DNA from: Chthoniobacteraceae bacterium | GTDB taxonomy: Bacteria > Verrucomicrobiota > Verrucomicrobiia > Chthoniobacterales > Chthoniobacteraceae | Assembly: GCA_947449735.1 (NCBI GenBank) | Contig: CANFTB010000004.1 | Location: 1-64,000, forward strand | Direction of reading: 5' to 3' | DNA length: 64,000 bases | In this document: positions 8,356 to 17,004 of the stretch, piece by piece | Position numbering within the stretch: the stretch's first letter is position 1 | How the letters are laid out: each line of letters begins with the position of its first letter | Notes under the pieces: model-generated | Told to the model about the DNA's origin: nothing | The model's input: only the letters and a program-made list of their open reading frames with translations | The model's database searches: none | Program-made: the position numbers and the translations under genes

Positions 8356-9312
8356 TCAGCGAAAGCTGCGGATGAGCAGGAACGCCCCTGCGGCCAGAAC
8401 AACGATGCAGGCGACTCCGAGAAAGGATCCGGTTCCCGAACCTTGGGCGCCTAGCGGACCGTATGGATACATTCCGCTGCCTCCGTAATAACCGTAGTCG
8501 TAATTGTGGTTCCGCATCAGGGCCCCCAGCATGACGGCGTCCCTGACGACTTCGTATGCGCGCCAGCCTCCGCCGTCCCAGTACCCGTAGCCGCCGCGGC
8601 CGACGTCGTATTGCACGGGATAGGGGCGGTTGTCGACCATGACTGTCTGCGGAATGTGAGCCGGGCGTGAGGCGGGCTCCTTGGAAAAGGTCGAGGGGTA
8701 GTTTTGAGCGTGTTTGGATTCGAAGTCGCGGACTGCCTCGCCGCGGCTCGAAAACTTGGCGCCGCTTTCGCCAGCCTTCCGGCCAAGCGCAGCGTCGGTG
8801 CGGCTGGAGGCGGCGGAAGAGCGTTCGTTGGACGCGGAACCGCTCCGCGCGCTGGAGGAGCTTTCAGAGGTTCCGCTGAAGCGGGAGGAACTGCCCCAGT
8901 TGGAGCGTCCCGAGGAGGACGAGTTGCTGGAATCGCTGGAGGAGGAACTGGAGTTGCCCGAGTTGCTGGAGGAGGAGCCTCCTCCCGCGCCCCACGAAGA
9001 GCCATTTCGAGAGGCTCCCCCGCCGTTGGAGCCTCCGCTGTTTCCCGAGTTGTTTCCAGAGCTGTTGGAGCCTCCGGACCCCCAGGACGAGCTGCCAGCA
9101 GGGCGCGACCCCGGGTTTGAGGGCGTCGGAGAACTGGAAGGGCGGCTCCCCCCCCAGGAGCTGCCTCCGCCCGAGGAACCGCGGCTGCCGCCGCCGAAAC
9201 TACTGCGGCCACCACCACCTCCTCCTCCGGAGGTGCTTCTCGCCCAGACGGCATCGGGCAGCGCCGCGAGAAGGGCGAGGATGCAGAGCAGTCGGATGAC
9301 GGGTTTCATCAT
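8356..9312 (-). CDS. Ser/Gly-rich secreted or membrane-anchored protein of the PspA cluster
   Basis: A 318-residue protein. The ATG at 9312 gives MMKPVIRLLCILALLAALPD, a clear signal peptide; a longer frame upstream lacks this. Residues about 25-190 are low complexity, with Gly, Ser, Asn and Trp-Gly repeats. A compact basic/aromatic segment follows (MVDNRPYPVQYDVGRGGYG). A single C-terminal hydrophobic helix (about residues 292-315) ends IRSFR, so the protein is probably membrane anchored with the disordered part outside. I know no family for it. By position it corresponds to the extra membrane gene of yjf-like clusters, but it does not look like YjfM. It lies between DUF350 and DUF2491 genes. 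Confidence 0.75.
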   Translation of the reverse strand: MMKPVIRLLCILALLAALPDAVWARSTSGGGGGGGRSSFGGGSRGSSGGGSSWGGSRPSSSPTPSNPGSRPAGSSSWGSGGSNSSGNNSGNSGGSNGGGASRNGSSWGAGGGSSSSNSGNSSSSSSDSSNSSSSGRSNWGSSSRFSGTSESSSSARSGSASNERSSAASSRTDAALGRKAGESGAKFSSRGEAVRDFESKHAQNYPSTFSKEPASRPAHIPQTVMVDNRPYPVQYDVGRGGYGYWDGGGWRAYEVVRDAVMLGALMRNHNYDYGYYGGSGMYPYGPLGAQGSGTGSFLGVACIVVLAAGAFLLIRSFR

Positions 9313-9386
9313 GAAGGGCAGTCTGTGGACGGGGTGTGGACGAAATGGTGGGCGAGTGGGGGACTGCGGCTGAACCGATTCGAGCG

Positions 9387-10304
9387 CTAGTGGGTGATCA
9401 CCCGGGCCAGAAGCAGAGAGACCGCGATGAAGCATCCGGCCGAAAGCAGGCCGGCCGCTGGGTTCTTGTCGCCGGCCACCTCTTTGGCGAGCGAAGTGCC
9501 GGGTAGGAAAAGGCGTCCCGCAATCACTGAAGTGCAGAACAGCAGCACCAAGCCTGCCGCGGCGATCATCAGAGTCAGGAGGCTTTCTTTCAGGAGCTCA
9601 CCCGAGGCCCCAGTCAGGGCGGCGTCGATTAGGATGCCGAGAGCGATTAAGAAACCGGCGAGGCTGCAGCCGGCGGCGAGGTTGTCGTGGTTTGCGATGG
9701 TGCCCTGAACGTCGTAGCGGATGGTTCGGTTGTAAAGCTTGGTGCCGACGATGAGGACGCATTGTCCGAGCGCCCAGAACACCAGCAGATCGCGAAGGGC
9801 CAGCAACCGGGAGGCGCTTTCACCGGAAAGGGCGCCGCGCAGAATCAGCCCGGCGGCGATGCAGCCGCCAGCGAGGACGGCGCCCGCGCCCGTGTTCCGG
9901 TCCTCCACCATTTCCCGGGTGACCCCAAACTTGGAAACTACCACGTTGGAGAGAATCCACGCGCTGGCCCGCATGAGGCACGCCACGAGAACTCCCTGAG
10001 CGGCGAGCCAGCCGAGCGCGCTCAGAAGTGGCTCCCATCCCACGGCCGGGTCCCTCGGGTAGGCGCCGGTGAGTGCCAGCGTAACGCCCAGAAGGTAGCC
10101 GGTGAGCGCCAGCCCGAACGCAGGATTGTCTTTTTCCATCAACTCCTTGTGGAAGTTGAAGTGCTCCGTCTTCTGATAGAGCGCCTTTGCGAGCCACAGG
10201 GAGGCGAAAGCCACAAGAAACAGCGGCAGGCTCCAGCCTATGCGGTCGAGTTGGGGTAGGAGGTCGGTGGCAAAATTCATGTCTGAGAGCTTGGCAATGT
10301 ACAC
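9387..10304 (-). CDS. DUF350 membrane protein (YjfL-like, duplicated)
   Basis: A 305-residue polytopic membrane protein with about eight hydrophobic segments. It carries two similar halves of the four-helix DUF350 unit; the motifs NPAFGLALTGYLLGV and NPAAGLLSAGCFIAV mark paralogous loops, and a similar NLAAGCSLAGFLIAL lies between. E. coli YjfL has one unit. I use the GTG start because GGGGAGG lies eight bases upstream, the best ribosome site in this cluster; an ATG eight codons later has none. First gene of the minus-strand stress cluster. DUF350 proteins are thought to sit in the inner membrane beside PspA-like proteins; transport activity is unproven. Confidence 0.8.
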   Translation of the reverse strand: MYIAKLSDMNFATDLLPQLDRIGWSLPLFLVAFASLWLAKALYQKTEHFNFHKELMEKDNPAFGLALTGYLLGVTLALTGAYPRDPAVGWEPLLSALGWLAAQGVLVACLMRASAWILSNVVVSKFGVTREMVEDRNTGAGAVLAGGCIAAGLILRGALSGESASRLLALRDLLVFWALGQCVLIVGTKLYNRTIRYDVQGTIANHDNLAAGCSLAGFLIALGILIDAALTGASGELLKESLLTLMIAAAGLVLLFCTSVIAGRLFLPGTSLAKEVAGDKNPAAGLLSAGCFIAVSLLLARVITH

Positions 10305-10311
10305 CGGCGAG

Positions 10312-10318
10312 ACCTCCC
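10312..10318 (-). promoter_or_regulatory. Ribosome binding site deciding the GTG start of the DUF350 gene
   Basis: The minus strand reads GGGGAGG, then eight bases, then GTG. It is one of few strong Shine-Dalgarno sites in the window and favours the GTG over the internal ATG at 10280. Confidence 0.55.
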
Positions 10319-10406
10319 CGCGGTGGGTTCGTTTAAAGAATCGTTTTGGCGGCTCGGAAGTTGCCTGGCTTGGGGCTCCGAGCTTCAGTAGACTGCCACT
10401 CTGGCG

Positions 10407-11726
10407 TTATTCCGGCTGGTTCAAATGGCGGCGGGCGAAGCGCAGGTACTGTTCCCAGTCGTAGCGCGTCACATCATGAATGCCGGTGCGGATGTGGTAG
10501 GCGACGGTGTCGCCCACGGGAGTGTCGATGGCCGGTTGTTCGGCGACGCCGTAGCCTTTTTTGCCAAAAAGGTTGAAAGCCGGTTCGGCATGGAGGCCGG
10601 AAAGGAACTCGCCCTTGGGATCCGCCCAGCGGTCTTCAACCGCGCTGGCGATGTACACGGCGCGGGGGGCGGCAAGCGCGATCAGCATGTGACTGTCGAC
10701 CGGGCAGGCGGATTCATTGTTCGCGTAGGAGCTGTAGGTCTTGGTGAACCAGTGGGGGAATGCCTTCGTGATGACGGCCGTTGTCTCGCCGATGTTGCGG
10801 CGCATGAGCGCGGCGCCTCCCTCGCCCGAGTTGTTGGAAACCACCACCTTGAAACGGCGGTCTTGGGCTCCCGCCCAGAGCGACGTCTTACCTAGACGAG
10901 AATGTCCGATGACGGCCAGTTTCTTGGCGTCTACGGCGGGCTCGGTCGCCAGATAGTCTGCAATCCTGCTCAGTCCCCAGGCCCAGGCGCCGATGGCACC
11001 CCAGTCGCCTTCCTTCCACTCCGTCTGGCTTCCATTCTTGCTCATGGTTCCGCGTAGACCGTCTTTCCAGCCGTCGGTGTGGTCGGGTTCGACATCGCCG
11101 TAGTAATAGGTGGCTACTGCGAAGCCCTCCGCCATCGCCAAGTCCAAGGGCCAGCGTTTTGCCTCCGTACCCCGGCCTTTTTCCGTGGCCCGGTTGTTGG
11201 CGACCGCGTCGTCTTTACCCTGCCGCATCCAGCGCGTGGAAAGGGGAACGTCCGGCTCCGGGGAGACGGCGTGGTTTCCTCCGAAGTTCGGCCCGACGAA
11301 GCAGGGCACCGGCCCCTTGGCTTCGTTTGGGATGTGCAGCATGAGCTCCAACCCCTGCCATTTTGGGTAGTCGGCCAGTGAAATACGGACCAGCTTGCGC
11401 GTGGCCTTGCCTTCCAGGGCGTCCTTTTTGACCGCCAGCGTTTCGAAGACGACCTTGCCCCATTGGGTCGGGGTCTTGCCGAACACATGCTGTTCGTACA
11501 GCGAGAGCACCGCGGGCCGTCTTTTCTGGATCCAGTCGGTGGCTGTCTTGATTTCGACACCCGCCGGGGTCCTCAGCAGTTCGGGCAATGCATAGGGGGG
11601 AATGGCGGCCTCGTCGTAGTTGACCTGCTTTGGCTGGGGCGGCGGCGTCTGCGGAGACTGCTGGGCCTGGACTGCGGGGGAAAGAAGGGCGGCGGCCAGG
11701 CTGGGAAGAAGGAGGAGAGTGCGCAT
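10407..11726 (-). CDS. Secreted CE15-type glucuronoyl esterase / alpha/beta hydrolase
   Basis: A 439-residue alpha/beta hydrolase starting with signal peptide MRTLLLLPSLAAALLSPAVQ; an in-frame upstream start would bury this and is rejected. The nucleophile elbow GHSRLGKTSLW (Ser near residue 275) with SNNSGEGGAAL shortly after is the signature of bacterial carbohydrate esterase family 15. These cleave ester links between lignin and glucuronic acid side chains of xylan. A late Glu/His set (SAVEDRWADP and IRTGIHDVT) fits the catalytic acid and base. It is a lone gene between the stress cluster and a copy of the interspersed repeat. Some family members act on other sugar esters, so substrate is uncertain. 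Confidence 0.8.
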   Translation of the reverse strand: MRTLLLLPSLAAALLSPAVQAQQSPQTPPPQPKQVNYDEAAIPPYALPELLRTPAGVEIKTATDWIQKRRPAVLSLYEQHVFGKTPTQWGKVVFETLAVKKDALEGKATRKLVRISLADYPKWQGLELMLHIPNEAKGPVPCFVGPNFGGNHAVSPEPDVPLSTRWMRQGKDDAVANNRATEKGRGTEAKRWPLDLAMAEGFAVATYYYGDVEPDHTDGWKDGLRGTMSKNGSQTEWKEGDWGAIGAWAWGLSRIADYLATEPAVDAKKLAVIGHSRLGKTSLWAGAQDRRFKVVVSNNSGEGGAALMRRNIGETTAVITKAFPHWFTKTYSSYANNESACPVDSHMLIALAAPRAVYIASAVEDRWADPKGEFLSGLHAEPAFNLFGKKGYGVAEQPAIDTPVGDTVAYHIRTGIHDVTRYDWEQYLRFARRHLNQPE

Positions 11727-11802
11727 GGTGGGTCCGGGGTGGATGACACCTGTCTCCCTCTCAGATTTGCGCCCCCGAGGCCAGCACGCAATCATCCCTG
11801 AT

Positions 11803-11927
11803 CCCGAAAACGGAAGTTCACGCGGAGGAGGCGAGTCGCGGAGGGGATTAAAAGTTTTTGTTTCAGTGGTTTATATGGTTTCTCTCCGCGCCCTCCGCGG
11901 CCCCGCGTGAGATCCTCTTTTCTCTAG
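11803..11927. repeat. Interspersed repeat, copy 2 (inverted)
   Basis: The same unit as at 6165-6289 in opposite orientation: it begins CGAAAACGGAAGTTCACGCG and ends CGCGTGAGATCCTCTTTTCT. It fills the gap between the esterase and the end of recD, explaining most of this 230-base non-coding stretch. Confidence 0.8.
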
Positions 11928-11955
11928 TGCTGCGGTATTCAGGCTGATGCGTCCC

Positions 11956-13794
11956 TTATGCCGGCGCCGCGATCTGCCGCAGTGCGTCTTCCGAGCCCGA
12001 AAGGTCGATCCTGCCGCTGGACCGGGTGATCGCCGTGTACAGCAGGTTCTTTGTCAGAAGCGCCGCCTCGGCCTGTCTCGGAAGCTCGATTGCAATGTGT
12101 CCCCATTCCGAACCCTGGCTTTTATGAATGGTCAGTCCGAAGGCGGGTTTATAGTCGGGCAGTTGCGCGAGCGGGATGAACCTGGGGGCGCCCTCTGCCG
12201 AGGGAAATACCGCCATTGCGGCGGCGGATCCGTGTGTTTCACCGATGGCGATCCCCACGTCGCCGTTGGTCAAACCCAGCGCGTGGCTGTTGCTTTGGAT
12301 GATGACGGGGCAGCCGTGCGGAAGGTTTCCGGTTTTGAGGGCGCGCTCCGGGGTGAGCAGACGGATTCCCTCTGCGTTGGCCCGGTCGACTTGCGCGTTG
12401 GTGCTGCAGAGCAGTTGGAACCGAGAGAGCATTTCGAGCGCTTCCCTCGTCAGCGCCTCGGGGGTGGCGGGTGAGAATCTGGCCCAACTCCGGGCGGCGT
12501 CGGACCATTCGGTCCACTTCGCGTGCAGCACTTGGGAGCGGAGTTGGTTGGTCGCGTCGTGATGCCAGCGGAGTTTGCCGGAGTGCGTCTCGAAGCATCT
12601 CTGGATTTGTTCAAAAGTCGCCTGGGTTCCGGGCCGCACAAGCGCTGCGAGATCCAGCACCCAGCGAGCTTTCATGGCGCGGCGGCTGAATTGCAGTCCG
12701 AAGACGAGACCGGGGAGGGGGCCGCGCGCGCCCGGTGCCTCTGTCGCGGGAGCAGCGCCTGAGTCAGGCCCCTTGTCGGCGGGCAGTCCAGAGCGGTAAT
12801 GCTCGCTCACCGTCTCGGGCGAAAGCCCCAGCCGTCTGGCGATGCGGGTTGCGGTATCGTCCGGGAGCAGCGCACGGCGTCCGCGCTGGACCAGTTCCGC
12901 GAGGATGCCGCCGACTTCGACGCTTTCCAGCTGGTCGCTGTCTCCTAGTAGCAGGAGCGAGGCGTTCTCGGGCAGAGCGCTCACGAGGGCCCGCATCAAG
13001 GAGAGGTCCACCATGCTCGCTTCGTCCACGAGCACCAGCCGGGCTTCAAGGGGACGGTTGGCGTTTCTGCGGAATGGTCCCCCGCGTTCCGGCGGAATGG
13101 GCCCCCATTCGAGCGCCTTGTGCAGGGTTCGGGAGCGGATTTGCTTGAGGAAAGCGGTCTCCTCCGGGCTCAGGTTTTGCAGGTGTTCAATCGCATTGAG
13201 AATGGACTCGCCGATGCGGCAGGCGGCCTTTCCCGTAGGCGCGGTGACCAGGATTTGTTCCGGGAGCAGATCGGGCTGGAGGCGTTTGCGGACCGCTAGC
13301 AGGGCGGCGGCCGTGGCGGTCTTTCCAGTGCCCGGACCGCCTGTGAGGACGCCAACGGGAACGTCCAACAGGGCGGCGATGGCGAGGCGCTGGTGGGCGT
13401 TGTCGAAGATGACGGCGCCCGAGGCGTCTGGAATGACCTGGTGCGGGAGTACGGAGTTGATCGCGGGCTCCACCAGTGCGGCGTCAAAGGTCGCGGAGGC
13501 CTGGTCGAGGCGTGTTTCGAAAAAGCTGCGGACCCGCGCCGCGTGGCCGGCGTAGCGCGGCAGCAGGACGAGGCCGTGTTCCAAGGCAAAGAGGTGGGGG
13601 TGGGACCGGACCGCGGCGAGGTCCTGCTGGGTGAGGCGGAGTTTGGAGAGTTCGAGCGCACCCTGACCGGCGGCGGCGGCGCAGAGCAGTTTGGCCAGCA
13701 GCTCGACGATGGCATCCCCGGGCGGGGTGGCATCCGGTGGAAGGTTTGTGAGGCAGGTGACCCTCGCGAGGTCCAGAAAGTCTTCGTGGTTCAT
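11956..13794 (-). CDS. recD: Exodeoxyribonuclease V alpha subunit RecD
   Basis: A 612-residue superfamily 1B helicase, the fast 5'-3' motor of the RecBCD complex that resects double-strand breaks. Walker A is GGPGTGKTATAAALL (about residue 155), Walker B LVDEASMVDLS, motif III LLLGDSDQLESV and motif VI-region FGLTIHKSQGSEW near the C-terminus. The length is normal for RecD. Its ATG overlaps the recB stop (ATGA), so the two are coupled. There is an Ala/Pro/Gly-rich insertion in the middle (around ADKGPDSGAAPATEAPGARG). Confidence 0.95.
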   Translation of the reverse strand: MNHEDFLDLARVTCLTNLPPDATPPGDAIVELLAKLLCAAAAGQGALELSKLRLTQQDLAAVRSHPHLFALEHGLVLLPRYAGHAARVRSFFETRLDQASATFDAALVEPAINSVLPHQVIPDASGAVIFDNAHQRLAIAALLDVPVGVLTGGPGTGKTATAAALLAVRKRLQPDLLPEQILVTAPTGKAACRIGESILNAIEHLQNLSPEETAFLKQIRSRTLHKALEWGPIPPERGGPFRRNANRPLEARLVLVDEASMVDLSLMRALVSALPENASLLLLGDSDQLESVEVGGILAELVQRGRRALLPDDTATRIARRLGLSPETVSEHYRSGLPADKGPDSGAAPATEAPGARGPLPGLVFGLQFSRRAMKARWVLDLAALVRPGTQATFEQIQRCFETHSGKLRWHHDATNQLRSQVLHAKWTEWSDAARSWARFSPATPEALTREALEMLSRFQLLCSTNAQVDRANAEGIRLLTPERALKTGNLPHGCPVIIQSNSHALGLTNGDVGIAIGETHGSAAAMAVFPSAEGAPRFIPLAQLPDYKPAFGLTIHKSQGSEWGHIAIELPRQAEAALLTKNLLYTAITRSSGRIDLSGSEDALRQIAAPA

Positions 13795-16700
13795 GGACGG
13801 GTGGATTGGAACGGGGCGCCAAGGTGCTCGATCGCTTCCAGTGAGGGACGCTCGAACCAGAGGCCTTGTTTGGGAAAGCCGCGGACGAAGAGGTAGGCGA
13901 CGCCGCCGAAGTGCCTCTCGAAATCGTAGTCTTCAAGGTGGCACTGGAGGTGGCGGTGCAAAGCCAGCGCGTAAAAACGGGCCTGCAACAAATAGTGGTG
14001 TTCCAGCATGGCCTGCCGCAGAGCGCCGGGGGCGTAGTCTTTCAGGAGATTGCTTTTGTAGTCGGCGACAAACCAGCGGCCTTCGTGCTCGAAGATCAGG
14101 TCGATGAAACCCTGAAAGTAGCCGGAAAAATCGCCGAACCCCCAGTTGGCGATGCCTGCCGCCCAGTGCTTCAGTTCGGTTTCTCCGTCGATGCCGGGGT
14201 CTTTTAAAATGGCCGCCGAAAGGGCCTGCGGCTCGAGCCGGTCGACCGGCAGGTGAAACTGCATTTCGGTGATGCAGCTCTCACGCAGCGCCCGCAGGCA
14301 GACCGGTGTATGCGCTCCAAGCTGCAGGGAGGTGTCCAGGATCCCGTCGAGGGCTTGTTCCCAGAGTTCCGCGTTCTTGAAGTAGCCGACGGCCTCCGCG
14401 AGGTCCTTTCGGTTTCCCAGAAAGTCCTCCAGCGCGCTGTGCAGTTGATCTCCCAAAACCGGACCGGCGTCTCCCAGCTCCGCGAGCATGTTGGGAACCC
14501 CGTCCTCGGGGGTATGCGGGGCCCGGGATTGGTCTGAGTCGCGGTCGGCGGAGGCGTGGTCTTCCTGATCCGTCCGGGCGAGGCTGGAGAAACTGTTGGT
14601 GCGCTGCAGGGGAAAGGCGTAGGCGGGCAGCGCGGTCGGTTGTCGAAGGTCCAGAGGCGGGGGGAGCAGCAGGGAGCGGCGGGCTGACGCTGGGTCTGGC
14701 GCGGCTTCCGGTTGCTGGACTTTCCCGAGAGGGAAACGGGAAAGTGCTTCCTCCCAGGCGGAGGGGGCGTTGCTCTCGCTCAGGCCCAGTCCGGCGAGAT
14801 GGGTGAGGCCGCTTTGATCCGCCCCGTTTTTGTGGCTGGCACTTCCTTCCTTAACCGGCGCCAGGCCCAGGTACAGCCTGTGGCGCGCCCTTGTGAGCGC
14901 GACGTAGATCTTGCGATGTTCCTCCTCGTCCTCCTGTGTCATCGCGACGCCGAGGTTCTCCTTGAGGTCTTGGGAGCCCACGTCCAGAAGCCAGCCGTTG
15001 TGTGTGCGGCGCAGGGCGAACGGGCTGGATTTGCGTTTTTGAACGCTGCGCACATCCCAGAGGAAGGGGCAAAATACGATGGGATATTCCAGCCCCTTGG
15101 AGCTGTGGATGGTGACGAGTTGGACGGTCGGGCTGTCCGTTTCCAGCTTCATCAACGCGGATTCGTTGGAGTCCGGATCGTCGTTGGTCGACTCGGGGGC
15201 GCTTGCGGTGAGGCGTCCCAGCCAGAGGGCAAGGGCTGCGGCACCGCGGCGCCCGCGTCCGTGTTCATGCTGCAGCAGGGAGCCGATCTGTCGCCAGTTG
15301 GTCATCCGGCGTTCGCCTTCCGCCGAGTTCAGGTTGGCCTCGACGATGGTTTGTTGGCCGAGTCGCTTTAGGAGCAACGGCAGGGGGCCTGAGCGGGAAA
15401 GTTGCGCAAGTTCGGACCTGAAGGCTTCACAGCGTTTTGCCTGAGCTTCCGCGGAGGTTTGGATCGCATAAAGCTCCTCAGGCGCTTCGCCGCCGAGGGG
15501 GGTGCCGAGGAACGCAAGCAACATGCCGAGGACGTTCCCGCGCCTTTCCAGGGCAGCGTAGAGGTGCAGCCATGCGAGGATGTCCCGGGCCTCATCGCTT
15601 CCGAACACACTGCCCAGCCCCTTGCCGGATGCCTGGCTCGGGATGCCGACTTGCGTGAGCTTTTGACGCACCAATTGCAGGTCCTTGTGTCCCCCGGCCA
15701 GCACGGCGATGTCCCCCGGGGTGAGCGGGCGCATCTGCTTGGAGTGCCGGTCGGCGATCTGGACTCCGGCACTCAGAAGACGGTGGCATTCGGCGGCCAC
15801 CTGTTCGGCAAGGCGCGACTTGGCGAATTCGCGTTTCGTGGTGCCATTCCACTGGAAGACCAGCGCCCCCAGATTGTCGGGATCCGCGATGCGTGAGCCA
15901 GGCTCCGCAGCTTCGACAACCGTGTACTGGGTGGGGGCGTCCGGGTTGAGGTTGTCCGGGAAGGTGAATGTCCCTGTGTAGAGGGCGTTGAGCGCTTCGA
16001 TGAGCGGGCCGTCCGAGCGGTGGTTTGTTTGCATCGGGCTCGTCGGTTGGGCGCGGGCTGCCAGCCGCTTGTAGCTTGCGAGGTCGGCTCCGCGGAAGCG
16101 GTAGATGCTCTGCTTGGGATCGCCGATGACGATGAAGGAGAGCGTATGGTCGTTCAGAAAGAGGGCTTCGAAGACGCCGATTTGAGCGCCGTCACTGTCC
16201 TGACACTCGTCGATGATGGCCGCTCTGAGGCGTTTTCGTACCGCCAAGGCAAGGGCGCCGTTCTCGCCTTGCACGCTGAGCGCGTTGTGGACCGTTTTGA
16301 CGATGTCGTCGTAGCCTCGCACTCCGGCGTCCAATTTGGCTTTTGGAAAACGATCCGCGATGGCTTTTGCTAGAGTGCCCTCCTGGTTGTCCCCGAAGCA
16401 GCGTTCGTCGGCTGGCTGCGAGGCGCTCGCCTGCGCAATTTTCAAGAGGCTGTCGTACTTGGGCACGCCGGTCGCCGACATCCGCATGGCTTGGTCGTCC
16501 ACCAAGGGCTGGAGGAGGCTGGTGGTGTCCTCGACGAGGCGGAGCCCCGAGTCGCATCCCAGTTCGATCGAGTGCCGCGCGATCAGGGTCTGGCAGAAGC
16601 CGTGGATGGTGGAGATGGGCGCGAGATCGAACCCGCTGAGGGCCTCGGTCAAATGCAGCGAAAGTTCGCTCAGCAGCTGGGATGCCGGCCGTTCGGTTTC

Positions 16701-17000
16701 GCTACTGAACTCAAGGTGCCGCGCCACAATCCTCGCCTCCGGCCCGTCCTCCGGGGACGCGTCGTTTTGGAGAAGCCGGACCGTTTCCAGCGCGTTCCTG
16801 AGGGCGACGAGCAGGCGCTCTTTTAGTTCGGCAGTCGCCGCCTTGGTGAAGGTGCTCACCAGAATCTCCTCCACTTTCAGTCCGTGCTCTATCAGGAGGC
16901 GCAGCCACAGGAGTGTGATGGAATACGTTTTGCCCGTGCCGGCGCTGGCCTCGATGGAATGGGCGCCGGTGAGCCGTTGGGTGTGTGGATCAAAAGGCAT
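13791..17000 (-). CDS. recB: Exodeoxyribonuclease V beta subunit RecB
   Basis: A 1069-residue helicase-nuclease. The start MPFDPHTQRLTG is chosen because the Walker A EASAGTGKTYSITLLWLRLL follows at the usual distance and the longer frame overlaps recC. UvrD-type helicase motifs follow (DECQDSDGAQIGVFE, IGDPKQSIYRFRGAD, TIHSSKGLEYPIVF). The C-terminal nuclease domain keeps FIDLIFEHEGRWFVADYKSN and the QARFYALALH helix, so the Asp and Lys needed for cutting are intact. The length is somewhat shorter than E. coli RecB (about 1180). It is four bases after recC and overlaps recD. Confidence 0.95.
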   Translation of the reverse strand: MPFDPHTQRLTGAHSIEASAGTGKTYSITLLWLRLLIEHGLKVEEILVSTFTKAATAELKERLLVALRNALETVRLLQNDASPEDGPEARIVARHLEFSSETERPASQLLSELSLHLTEALSGFDLAPISTIHGFCQTLIARHSIELGCDSGLRLVEDTTSLLQPLVDDQAMRMSATGVPKYDSLLKIAQASASQPADERCFGDNQEGTLAKAIADRFPKAKLDAGVRGYDDIVKTVHNALSVQGENGALALAVRKRLRAAIIDECQDSDGAQIGVFEALFLNDHTLSFIVIGDPKQSIYRFRGADLASYKRLAARAQPTSPMQTNHRSDGPLIEALNALYTGTFTFPDNLNPDAPTQYTVVEAAEPGSRIADPDNLGALVFQWNGTTKREFAKSRLAEQVAAECHRLLSAGVQIADRHSKQMRPLTPGDIAVLAGGHKDLQLVRQKLTQVGIPSQASGKGLGSVFGSDEARDILAWLHLYAALERRGNVLGMLLAFLGTPLGGEAPEELYAIQTSAEAQAKRCEAFRSELAQLSRSGPLPLLLKRLGQQTIVEANLNSAEGERRMTNWRQIGSLLQHEHGRGRRGAAALALWLGRLTASAPESTNDDPDSNESALMKLETDSPTVQLVTIHSSKGLEYPIVFCPFLWDVRSVQKRKSSPFALRRTHNGWLLDVGSQDLKENLGVAMTQEDEEEHRKIYVALTRARHRLYLGLAPVKEGSASHKNGADQSGLTHLAGLGLSESNAPSAWEEALSRFPLGKVQQPEAAPDPASARRSLLLPPPLDLRQPTALPAYAFPLQRTNSFSSLARTDQEDHASADRDSDQSRAPHTPEDGVPNMLAELGDAGPVLGDQLHSALEDFLGNRKDLAEAVGYFKNAELWEQALDGILDTSLQLGAHTPVCLRALRESCITEMQFHLPVDRLEPQALSAAILKDPGIDGETELKHWAAGIANWGFGDFSGYFQGFIDLIFEHEGRWFVADYKSNLLKDYAPGALRQAMLEHHYLLQARFYALALHRHLQCHLEDYDFERHFGGVAYLFVRGFPKQGLWFERPSLEAIEHLGAPFQSTRP

Positions 17001-17004
17001 GGGA

